From Sodiomyces alkalinus F11 (Eukaryota; Ascomycota; Sordariomycetes; Glomerellales; Plectosphaerellaceae): DNA of 64,000 nt. Both the position numbers and the translations under genes were made by a program. Within the stretch, counting starts at the first letter, position 1, and each line of letters starts with the position of its first letter. This document shows positions 35,178-45,954 of the stretch, one piece after another. A model generated the notes under the pieces. The model made no database searches. It was not told the origin of the DNA and saw only the letters and a program-made list of their open reading frames with translations. The stretch covers positions 2,261,170 to 2,325,169 of the forward strand of contig NW_021167081.1 of the NCBI RefSeq assembly GCF_003711515.1. The letters are read 5' to 3'.

Positions 35178-35325
35178 AGGACTATAATAGGGCCACGACG
35201 GGATTATATACGGGATTAGTAATAAAAGGACGGCGGGAATAAAGTAACGGACTAAGGGTAAGACCACGATAGGACCACGATAGGGTTATATACGGGATTA
35301 GTAATAGAAGGACGGGGGGGGGGAT
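35178..35325 (+). repeat. Two-copy tandem repeat, about 90-bp period
   Basis: tatatacgggattagtaata followed by aggacgg occurs at about 35203 and 35289, each preceded by a ccacga(c/t) block. Confidence 0.65.
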
Positions 35326-35810
35326 ATAGGCCGACGCCGGGTATAGTCGGGAAAAGTTGCCTTATCCGGTACTAGCCGCTCCTAAGGATAACAGCACTCC
35401 GGGGGAGGTCGCCCTATTAGGTGCCCCTGCCTAAGAGATATAGGCCGGGTATATAACGGGACTATAACGGGTTCTTATATAGATATGACCGGGCTCCCGT
35501 CTTAACGTGGCCACGGCTACCATAGGCCTATACTACCGTGCAGGGCCGTGGCCTAAGCTTAGGCGTGGATATCCGTTTACGATATCCGTTTAACTATACT
35601 AGTATTAGCCGAGGAGTATATAGTGCTTATATAGTGCCCCCTCCTTAGTGTAGAGAGGGTAGCGATTATTCTGATTCTTTAGGACTACCTACGTTCGGAC
35701 TAAGTTATAACCACCACTTAATCCACGCCTGCTCCCTTTTAGACTCTCTCGCTACTACCTTCTTACTCCTTATAACTACCTATCTAACACTACTCTATAA
35801 TATATTAAGA
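35326..35810. other. GC-richer non-coding stretch before gypsy G5, possible LTR remnant
   Basis: It lies directly upstream of a gypsy RT that starts abruptly. No second copy was found in the window, so an LTR assignment is only a guess. No gene seen. Confidence 0.3.
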
Positions 35811-38650
35811 AAAGAACTCCTGGTATTACGGAAAATACTTACTAACCTAATAAATAAGGGATGTATTCGTGCTAGTAGTTTAGAAGCTATAGCTCTTATC
35901 CTCTTTATAAGGAAGCTAGGCAGAAGACTTTATTTTTAGTACGATTATTAAGTGTTAAACGCGATTACTAAGTAGGACTATTACTTACTCCTTTTAATCG
36001 CTAAGATACTATAAGGCCTAAGCTAAGTAAAATAGTTTACAAAGCTTAATATACTCGCTATCTTCTATAAGATAAGGATAGTCCTAGGATACGAATATAA
36101 GACTATATTCCGAACTCGGTTTAGGCTCTTCGAATAGCTTATTTATCTATTCGGCTTAAATAAACCCCCGTGACTTTCTAGCGATATATTAATAAAACGC
36201 TATAGCGTTTCCTAGATAACTTTATTACCGCTTTTATTAATAATATCCTAGTCTACTCTACTAAGAGTTAGGCTAATTACGATGTAAAAGTAAAGTAAGT
36301 ACTCCGCGTACTTATAGACGCCGGCTTAAACCTAGATCCGTTAAAGTACGAGTTTAGTGTAAAAATAGTAAAGTACTTAGAATTTATAATCTCTATAGGG
36401 AAGGGCGTATCTTATAACCTAGAGAAGCCATAAGCAATCCGTGAGTAGAAAACGCCTATAATAGTAAAGGGCGTGCGAAGCTTTGTAGGGTTTACGAATT
36501 ATTACCGGATCTTTATTAAGGACTTTTCGGGGATCTCTGCCCTATTACTAGTATTTACTAAAAAGAATCATACCTTTTAATAGAGTCCTAGGGAAGAGAC
36601 GGCCTTTTATAAACTAAAAGCGAGGTTCTAAGAAGGATTAATACTATACTAATAGGTCTTAGTAAATAAGATATTTATCGAGATAGATTATTTAGAATTC
36701 GCTTTTAGGGGTAGCCTAATATAAAAAGATATAGACGGAAATCGCTACGTGGTTATATATTACTCTTATAAACTTAATGAAGCGGATTATAACTACTTAA
36801 TCTATAATAAACAAATACTAGCGAATATAAGTTATTTAATTATATAATAGACTAAGCTTATTAGTTATAGGTAGTTTATAGTCCTCTCCGAATATAAGGC
36901 CCTTAAATATTTTATAATAAAGCGAATACTTACTAAGCGATAAAGCTAATAGGCCGGTAAGCTTATATAATTCGATTTTATACTTAAGTATTAAAAAGGA
37001 AAAGATAATATAATAGCAGACGCCCTTTTATATAAATAGTAAGAGAAGCCCTATGATATAATAGATAAACGGGAATAATATTATTATATTTAATTAATTC
37101 CCGATACCGTAATTCCACCTAGTATTTATAGTATTAATAATAGCTAAATAATCTTTAAGGCGGACTAAGAGCTATAATAATTATACGATAAAACGCTTAT
37201 AATCGAAAAATAGTATTAAAGCCTTATTCGCAGTTATTAAAGAATAATGTTAGTTCTTATTACTATTAGAATTAAAGCTATAAATAGCTATGTATTTAGT
37301 CTCCGTGACCGGGTTTTTATTATTCCGCGACCGAATTTAGGTGCCCGGGTCTACTAAAGGGTTAATATTATAAAGGAGGATTATCTAGTTAATTCACGAC
37401 TTAGTAATTAGAGAACACCCTAAACACGAAAGCACTATCGCCTCAGTAACGCGTCGCTTTTTCTAGCTAATGATAAATAAGGATATCCGATATTTTATCC
37501 GAAATTATAATATCTACGAAAAGGGGTATATATAGAGGAACGCGAAATAAGGCCTTTTACGCCCCTTCCCGGTATTAGAACGAATACGGAGTAACTTATT
37601 AATAGACTTTATAACGGACCTATTACTAGCCGGCGAAACAAAGACGCGTTACTTTTAGGTTATTATAGACCGCGTAACTAAGGCTATAATATTAAAAGAG
37701 ATAAAGATAATAAAAGCTAAACTATATGCGGAATAGTTCTTATACTATTATTTCTGGTTTAACGGAATACTTAGGTCGTTTATTAGTAACTAAGGTTTAA
37801 AGTAGACAAGTAGATTTTAGAAGCACTTTTACGAGCTCGCACGGATATCGTGTAAGCTTAGCATAATATACTACCCTTAGACCGATAAAGTAATAAAGCG
37901 TATAAACTAAGAAGTATAAGCTTATTTATAAGCTTTTATCTATTACGCTTAGGATAACTAGGATCGCTTACTATATGTAGTATAACTAGCCCTAAATAAC
38001 CGCCAGAGCTTTATACTAGGGTTTAGTCCTTTCTTTTTAGACTATAGCTACTACGCTAACCCAATCTAGATAACCGAAGAGCCCCTTATAAAACCTAGAG
38101 TATTAGCGGCCTATACCCTATTACGCTATTTATAGAAAGCGACGAAGTTCGCCTGGGCTATAATTATATCGATATAGCTTAGAAATAAGGAGTCTACTAG
38201 TTAATATCGTATACCGGCTAAGCGTTTTAAAGTTAATAACTTAGTCTAGCTATTATTACCTAACTATTCGACTCCGCCATTATCCTATAAGCTTAACTAG
38301 CTTTATTATAAATACCGAGTTATAAAGATAATTAGCCTATATATAATTAAGCTCGCTATACTATTATAGATTTACCCTTGATTCTACGTAGACTTATTAC
38401 GTCGCGCGGGCGATAACCCCCTCCCGGGATAGGTAATAAATAACCCTTAACTACCGCTTATTCGAGAAATAGCCGATAGGGAAGAATAGGAAGTCGAGAA
38501 AATCCTTGACGAAAGAATAAAGAGGCGAGGTAAGGGATTAAGAAATAAGGTATTAGTATAATAGGTAGGATACTATAAGCCTACCTAGGAACTACTAGAA
38601 CTATTAGCATGAACGCGGGCACTTAATAAGTTTAAAGGGAAATTCGGCTT
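35811..38650 (+). pseudogene. Gypsy pol G5: RT, RNase H, integrase, chromodomain-like tail
   Basis: RT starts at about 35811 within the N-terminal part (GCIRASSLEAIALILFIRKL), with a degraded catalytic region near 36235. RNase H lies at about 36640-36950 and integrase at about 37390-38060 (FITDLLLAGE... at 37600). A tail at about 38330-38640 ends with a chromodomain-like segment (EVEKILDERIKRRGKGL, KVLVQQVGYYKPTQELLELL). Gag and protease are absent. Damage is the usual TAA/TAG pattern plus frame changes. Confidence 0.75.
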
Positions 38651-38990
38651 AGTAATAACGAGTAATAGCCTATTAAATACCTTCGCGCTATTATAATAGA
38701 GGAGCCGATATATAAGCGATGGTATCGCGATAATTAGAAGGGAGTAAGAGTTAGATTTAGTTTAGGCCACATAGGCTTTACGCCTTAACTATACTTAATA
38801 TCAGCCTAGATCGATATCCTTAGCCTTAACATCGCTATCCTCGGGATTATCGACTTCCGTAAAAGTCTTACCTTTATCGCCCCGCTATAAATCGGAGTCC
38901 GTCTCCTTAACCTTATTATCGTCTTTATAATTATCTTTATTATCGCTAATATCGGGGATTATAACCGCGTAGTCAAAATCATTATTAAAT
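38651..38990 (-). pseudogene. Possible N-terminal gag fragment of a minus-strand LTR element
   Basis: Reading leftwards from the LTR-like block at 38991-39138, the minus strand gives a short acidic/Lys-rich frame (KDDNKVKETDSDL, DNPEDSDVKAKDIDL). Its leader (ttttgactacgcgg) resembles the leader after the LTR at 59609 (tttttgactccgc). Cut by gypsy G5 on the left. Confidence 0.35.
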
Positions 38991-39138
38991 AGGTTAAAAT
39001 TGATTAAGGCAATTATGTATAATTATAACTATCTCAGGACCGTTAAAGAATTCCTGTCACCGTAATATTAGTGGTGAAGATTCTGCAAGTGATCACCCGG
39101 ATTATTACGTAATCGAAAAGACTATAGTCTATTCGACA
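38991..39138 (-). repeat. LTR-like block related to that of copia W, minus orientation
   Basis: The reverse complement starts tgtcgaatagactatagtct and matches 59609 onward closely for about 45 bp, then loosely to its end. Confidence 0.5.
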
Positions 39139-39189
39139 TACGTTATTTATCTTCTAACAATTAATAACTTTAATAATATTATATATTAC

Positions 39190-39213
39190 AAATATATATA
39201 TATATATATAATT
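39190..39213 (+). repeat. (TA)n microsatellite
   Basis: About ten TA units in a short AT-rich spacer (39139-39312) that otherwise shows no gene. Confidence 0.8.
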
Positions 39214-39312
39214 AAGGTAGTAGACTATATAAGTAATTTTATATACTAAGAAGGAGTAAACGCCTATATACGAGAATTCCTGGAATGTATCTTTTAGGCT
39301 CTGTACTACGTG

Positions 39313-39317
39313 GTTAG
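39313..39317 (+). repeat. Target-site duplication of copia X, left copy
   Basis: gttag, matching 45651-45655. Confidence 0.8.
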
Positions 39318-39580
39318 TGTCGTATAGGCATACGGACCACGACGTGGTCTATAGAGGATCCAGGGGGGATCCACGCTACAACGAAGGGCTTCGGATATAA
39401 TAGGGGCGGCTACCGGAAAAGACCGGATAGGATCCAAATAATATAATACCTATAATAGAGTCTTCACCACCCAAATTATGGGTATAAGAGACTCTTATCG
39501 ATCTAACTTACTATAATATATATAGACGAGACTTTTACTCTACTAAGTTAATTAACTAAGTGCTTATTTAACGTGAGATC
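39318..39580 (+). repeat. Copia X 5' LTR (263 bp)
   Basis: It starts tgtcgtataggcatacgg and matches 45388-45650 along its whole length. It carries more TA where the 3' LTR has CA or TG. Confidence 0.88.
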
Positions 39581-39594
39581 GTTAGAAGCCCGGT
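39581..39594 (+). other. Primer binding site of copia X (half-tRNA iMet type)
   Basis: gttagaagcccggt follows the LTR and resembles GGTTATGAGCCC (initiator tRNA-Met anticodon stem-loop complement). Confidence 0.5.
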
Positions 39595-39639
39595 TTATAA
39601 CGTCTAAACGATAAATATTAATAAGGCTACCCTTATTCT

Positions 39640-42600
39640 GCTACTAAAAAGTAATTATATTTATATAAGCACTCTTAAATAACTACTATCGACCTACTTA
39701 GAGTAATTAAGAGATTAATTAACCTATGTATTAATTAACTGACTGATAAATAATAGACTAGTAAAGATATCTTCTAACGTATTTAATGCCGAATAGAAGG
39801 CGGCCGCTATTACCCTTATTAACTAAAGGGATTAGGTAGTCTAGGAGCATGCTATACGCGGTAAATCTGCCTCCTACTAGGATAACTACCTTAATCTAAA
39901 GCTAAGCGATAAGGAGGCTAACGCTTATCTCCTCCCTATACCTACGCCACCTAATGTCCGTAAATATAAAGCCCTCGCTATAGACCCCGACGCGGAGGAG
40001 GCTATAGCTACCCCGTTTTCTACTATCGCGGCTACTCTATCCTCTATTATCACGCTAAAGGGCGATAAGGCCACGAACGCTATAGACGCCGTAGCTATAG
40101 CTACCACGGCCGGTGCTATAACGGGTATAGCTACCGGTAAAAGGAAGACGGCCGCTCGCCGGAAGGCTACGGCCGTAACGAAAGAACCACCGACTAAGAC
40201 GCCTACGTCTATCGACGACCTCTTTAAAAAGGGGCGTACACGATACCTATAAGATCGCTATATATACCGCGAGGAAAAGGCAGACTACGACGTGTAGTAG
40301 AAGGAGTTTAATATGGTACGCTCCTATATTAAAAGGACTATCTATACGACGTTATATAGCCTCCTCGCCTAGCTATAGGATAATACCGTAAATGGCCCAC
40401 GGGCTTCGATTACTCTCCTATACGCGTATAGAGAACTAACCCCTATAAATCTCCGTAAGGAAGCCTTAGTCCTGTATCGACGATACACTACGCCTATAAA
40501 GGCTATACCTAAGGATATAGACGGCTAGGTTATAAGCTAGAAAATAGCGATAATATACTATAAATATATAGGCGTTTCAGAGCTATTAAGTGCGGACTAT
40601 TAGGCAGAAGACGCGTTAAAAGCTATTGGACCTATTACCTAGGAATAGAGTAATAACTACTTAGTAAATAACTATAATAAGATTATAGAAAGTAATCTAA
40701 CGATTAACGACTTCGTAAAGGCTTTAAGGGGGTTCTTAGTAATATAAAGAGCCTATAATCCTCCGCTATAAAGCCTAGAGTCGGGAGAGGCACCTTTAAC
40801 ACCCTTAAGAACCTCCCCGATACTAAGGATACTGCTAATAATAAAGATAATATGAAGCGTCTTTATATTAATACGTCCGTAAAGGCTATCCCTCCCGTAA
40901 TAAGGAGGCCTTATAAAATATATAAGAACCCCTATACTACCGCCGCCTATTAGTATATAAGGCCGGATATACGCCCTGATACCTAGCGTGGCCGTGAAGA
41001 TATTATAAAGGTCGCGGAAAACAAAATATATATTTATAGTTTTAAAAGCCGCGTAGATACCGCGGTATAGAAGAGGCGGGAAGTAGTAGCTAGTACCGCT
41101 AATAAGATAGAGGAAGTCTAGGAAGATTGACTCTATAATACTACGCCTATTATAACTATTATACCGTAATAATAGAATCGGGAGGTTATAACTCGACCCA
41201 TAAGTATAGTTTTAAAAGACCTTTCTATTACCGCGAGTATACGGCTAGGTGTCTACCCCTCCTAAGATAAGGGGATAGCGCGTCCTTATACGATACTACT
41301 ATTAAGATTATAAGTATAAGAAGTATCCTTATCTATTAACTAAGCTAAAGCACTACTATACTACGCTATCCTAAACTTAGGATCGTCGATCCACGTCTTT
41401 AATAATCGAGGCTGTTTTCGGGCTATTAGACTACCCACGGATACTTTATCTTTATCCTTTTAGGTGGGTACTTATAAGGCTTTTATCCTCGGATACGGAG
41501 ATATTAAGCTGTATATATAATCCCTATCGGGTATAAAAAGGCTGCTACGCCTTTATAATATCGTATATTATATGGAATTCGTTACTAATATCGTCTCGGA
41601 ATACTAGCTACGCCTATAAGGTTACCGCTAGGATACCGTAAACGATACTATTATTAGCTCCACCGATAACCGGCCTATCTATAGGCTACTAGATATCCAC
41701 GGCTAGTATATAATTAAGCGCGCGGAAGCCACGGCCGCTACCGTATTAGCGGTATTAGTAAGGCGCCCCCGCGATAACCCGTATAGAAGATCACGATAAC
41801 CGAAGTAACCGTAGAAGACCACGGTATAACGGTAGCACGAACGGTTTAGCCACTACGGCACCGATACTTTTATAAAGATCGTTAACGCTATTTAGGGGGT
41901 AAAAATAAAGGAACCTTGTATAACGGACTATAGCGCGTATAGGTAATTATAATTACCTACGTAGATCCGGCGGATACTATCCCTTTACCTGTTAAAGCCC
42001 GGAAAGGCCCTAGTTATTAATTTTCACGATCTAGAAGAGGCGGAGTTATTAGCGGGCGGCCTATTTAAGTCTATTAAACTTATTATAGACGTGTATATAG
42101 GTTATATATAGGATTACTACTTATAGCAAAGAGACTACAGCTTTATTCTGCACGCGCTAAAAGACGTTTTTACCCTACTTAAGACTTAATTCGACGTTAG
42201 GCTATATATTTCACGGGCCGATTCCGAGATATTTTAGTACCTAGAAGTTATTACTTTTCTCGCTACTAAGGGGGTAGAAGGTTAGCCGTTAGTATTATAT
42301 TCATAGGATTAAAACGGCGTTATAAAACGGATTGAAGGTATTATTAAAAGGAGGGCGAGGGCTATAAGGATTAGGGCTAATCTGTCTATATCTATTTATC
42401 CTAAGATCTTTAAGACTACTATATATCTCTATAATAGGACGCTATAGTATATTAACGACTAGCGAACGCTATACGAAAGCCTACACGGCCGTTAACCTAA
42501 CCTTACGCACCTACCAGTATACGGCTATAAAGCCTTTATAAAAACGTGCGATACCTAAGCTAAAAGGAACCGCCTATAAAGGCTAGAACTGAAGGTATAG

Positions 42601-45130
42601 ATCGGGTATTATATTAGATACTATTCCTTGAATAGCTTCCGCGTGTGGCTGCCACACTTAACGGATATTATCACTATAAGAGACGTGATTTTTAACGAAG
42701 ACGAGACTTTTAATAGTAGGATTAAAACGCTATAAGCTATAGCTTCCGCTAAGGAAATTAGGGAACCTCTATAATCTATCCGTATTATCTAATCTAATAC
42801 AATCACGACGACGAATAGGCTACTATTAAGGGCTATAGCCGTAGACGTATTAGATCTTGAGTCGGAAGACTCCGACGCTACTGCTATTACTACGGAAGAA
42901 GGCGAGGCTATTATTATTACTATAAGAGAGGCTACTGTTATTACTACGGGCACCGCTATTACTACGGACATTACTATTACTATAAAAGAAGATTATACTA
43001 CCGCTCTTATTACGGGTAAAGGCGATAATACTACTATTACTACGGGCGAGGAAGACGCTACCGCTATTGTTACGGGAGAGGCTACCGCTATTACTACAGA
43101 TGCAGATACTATTACGGATACTCCGCGGTTTACCGCTACGAGGTTCGAACCGTTTTCTATGCCTCCAATATCCCCTAAAGATCCTGCGCGCGCGTTCCTT
43201 ATAGCGTTAGCGGTGGTTAGGGGCGTTAAGGTAGAAGGAGACGATAACCACTAACGGGCAGCCGCGGATATCCTTAGGGGGTGCCTATCGGCCGTACACC
43301 TATCGGCCGCGCGCTTATTACCCGCGCGCCTATCTATTATAAGCTTCTATATAACCGAGAAGGTATAGAATAATAACGCTTAGAAGGCATTCTTTAACGC
43401 CGGAAGGACTAATAACCCTATAAGTATAAGGAAGTAAGCTATTAATAATAGTGATATCGGTGCTATAGATCCCTCTCCCTTTAACGCCTCTTAGCCGTTA
43501 TCGCGCTTAACCCGCGAGGATTTCCCGCCTCCGCTAAACGATTACTAAAATATACGCTTTTACCCGTTACGGGAGCGGTGGTTATAGGCTAAGAGAGAGT
43601 ACCTTAAGGGTTACCGATAGATAGGCTATTAGTAGGAGGTAGGTCGTAATTAGGCTAATAAGTAATAAGTCCACGCTTATAGATAGGTATACACCTATAA
43701 GTTTATTAAGGAGGGCACCCTCCTTAAGTGTAAGACACGCCTTATAATACGAGGAGATTAATAAAAACGGTTAGAAACTAAAGATAATTACACCGTTATA
43801 TTAGCCTCGCGGTCCTTCCGTATACTACTAGCGATCGCCGCCCGATTTAACCTAGAAATAAAGTAGGTTAATGCTATTAACGCGTTTATTAACGCTAGCC
43901 TTAAAGAGGAAGTATTTATAAAGATACCGTAAGGCTATAAAGTGCTAGGTAAGGTACTACTACTACGGAAAGCCCTCTTCGGTTTAAGGGTATCGCTACT
44001 ACTACAGTAGGAGGAATTTAGCGGTACGCTATAGAAAATAGGATTCACGGCCACGCCTAATAACCCCTATATTATAATCCGCGACGGTTTAATCCTGTGC
44101 TTCTATATCGATAATATCGGACTTATATACTATAGAGACCGTAAGACTAACGCTAATAACCTCGAGGCCGCCCTTAAGCGAAGCTATAGGTTATTAGGAG
44201 GCGAAGAAATCCGTTAGTTCCTAGGAATTAAGGTCCTAAAGGATAGCGCCACCTATAGGTTATAGCTATTATAATCCTCTCACGTGGAGAAGATCGCTAT
44301 TAAATACTACATAGATATACTTTACCGAAAACCACTAAAGGTCCTATTATCTATAGAGCCGTTAATACTACGCGACGGTATACGGGCGATAATTCCCGAG
44401 GTCTATTAGTATTAGGGTATAATCGGTTCTATTCTGTATACCGTTATCGTGATACGACCCGATATCGTGTTCGCCTATTCGAAGCTTTCCTAATATAACG
44501 TTAACCCCTCCTCTAACCACCTTAAAAGGGCTTAATAAGTGCTGCTATTCTTATACTATATAAGGCACTACTACCTGGAATTTAGTGGGGATAGACTCTT
44601 CCTAACTGTAAGCGACGCGTTCTTCGGGGATAATCTGGACCGTAAAAGCTCCTAAGGATACGTGATAAAGCTCTTTAGCGGTACTATTAACTAGAAGGCG
44701 GGTAAGTAACCGATAGTTATAACATTATTAATAGAGTTAGAACTACATACGCTTATAAAGGCCGCTAAGGAGACGTTATTCGTTAGTCGGATATTAAGGG
44801 ATCTAAAGCTTTGGTTGGATTAATAATAACTATAGCTATACTACAATAATTAGTAGACTATTGACCTCGTTAATAAGAAGGCATAACGCCTACGAATAAG
44901 GCTACGGTATATTGATATTGATAACTAGTAGGCGCGCTAGTTAGTATAGTAAGGCCTTTTTAAGGTCACGTACGTTAACACGAAGGATATAATCGCGGAC
45001 GGGTTAACGAAGGCACTGCAGGAGGCAGGGATTAAAAGACTATAGTAATAGCTTAATTTAACGAATTAAAAGGATCGTATCGAGTGGTTAAAATAACTGC
45101 GCGAAAAGATCGAACGCGCTAAAGCCGTAG
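39640..45130 (+). pseudogene. Copia X gag-pol polyprotein
   Basis: A gag-like frame from about 39890 (LLPIPTPPNVRKYKALAIDP, then an Ala/Thr-rich linker and DLFKKGRTRYLQDRYIYREE). Protease and integrase are poorly readable between 41200 and 42600. A Thr/Ile-rich repeated linker (42820-43130) precedes the RT, which spans about 43790-44420 (VNAINAFINASLKEEVFI, KALFGLRVSLLLQQ, catalytic LCFYIDNIGLIYY near 44100). RNase H lies around 44600-44830, and the end resembles VNTKDIIADGLTKALQEAG near 44970. Stops are TAA/TAG at Gln/Trp. Confidence 0.8.
42820..43130 (+). repeat. Degenerate short repeats encoding Thr/Ile-rich linker of copia X pol
   Basis: Imperfect reiterations of gctattactacgg-like units. 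The equivalent zone in the minus-strand copy breaks off near 59090, just inside this repeat. Confidence 0.6.
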
Positions 45131-45387
45131 CGACGACGAGGGCCCTTAGGGCATAGTAGATCCGATGGATATAGATCCGATTAAGTAGATCCGGCTAATT
45201 AGGATCGAGGAACTAATTAGGATAGATTTGAATTAAACGGTTAAATAGGGCGGATTTAGATCCCTTTTACGAGGGAGTTTTCCCTTAACTATTAATTTTA
45301 CGATAGAAAAGTTAAGAGCGTTTGGTTTAAACCGAAGCCTCTAATTAGTTAGTTAACCTGAGACGACCCACCTTAACTAAGAGGGTT

Positions 45388-45650
45388 TGTTATATAGGCA
45401 CACGGACCACGACGTGGTCTATAGGGGATCCAGGGGGGATCCATGCTATAACTAAGGGCTTCGGATATAATAGGGGCGGATACCGGAAAAGACCGGATAG
45501 GATCCAAATAATATAGTACCCATAACAGAGTCTTTACCACCTAAATTAAGGGTATAAGAGACTCTTATAGATGTAACTTGATATAATACACATATACGAG
45601 ATTTCTGCTCTACTAAGTTGATCATCTAAGTGCCTATTTGACGTGCGACA
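45388..45650 (+). repeat. Copia X 3' LTR (263 bp)
   Basis: It starts tgttatataggcacacgg and ends gacgtgcgaca (TG...CA intact). The last 60 bp keep CA/TG where the 5' LTR has TA. Confidence 0.9.
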
Positions 45651-45655
45651 GTTAG
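45651..45655 (+). repeat. Target-site duplication of copia X, right copy
   Basis: gttag, equal to 39313-39317. Unique host sequence begins here. Confidence 0.8.
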
Positions 45656-45954
45656 CTACGCTTAAGAGTCGGTCTTGTTGCTGTGGAGATGACACGATAG
45701 GACTGAAACATCGGTTCAATCATCGCGGAGCAGGCGAGTTGTTGGTCGCCATACCGAATTTCATAGCATCATTCTTCCGACTCTTTTAAGGCCATTCCAC
45801 CTTTGTAGCAGGCTACGAAAAGATGCCAAACCACGTTATATTTCCCTGAGTCTCAAGTACGTAATGCTGACAGCACCGAGACACATCCTCTCAGCATTTC
45901 ACATACCAACCCAAACCGCCGATTCCCGTCCATCAAGACCAGTTTACCATCACA
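45656..45954 (+). promoter_or_regulatory. Upstream region and 5' UTR of the LIM-protein gene, cut short by copia X
   Basis: About 300 bp of normal-composition DNA is all that separates the copia X insertion from the proposed start codon. No TATA box is evident. An upstream ATG at 45864 opens a frame that overlaps the start at 45955 and ends at a TGA at 46024-46026, just before the intron, so it may act as an inhibitory upstream ORF. Confidence 0.4.

Larger units (their letters stand above)
39318..45650 (+). mobile_element. Complete copia element X, left copy
   Basis: A 6333-bp Ty1/copia element with two 263-bp LTRs, an iMet-type primer site and a perfect 5-bp target duplication gttag. Its 3' LTR abuts the host-gene island. 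Coding sequence is inactivated by RIP. A second copy in opposite orientation begins at 48531 on the other side of the gene. Confidence 0.9.

Noticed and set aside
39925..42971. Short minus-strand frames within copia X
   Set aside because: Antisense shadows of the Ala/Thr-rich gag and the Thr/Ile linker of the plus-strand copia.
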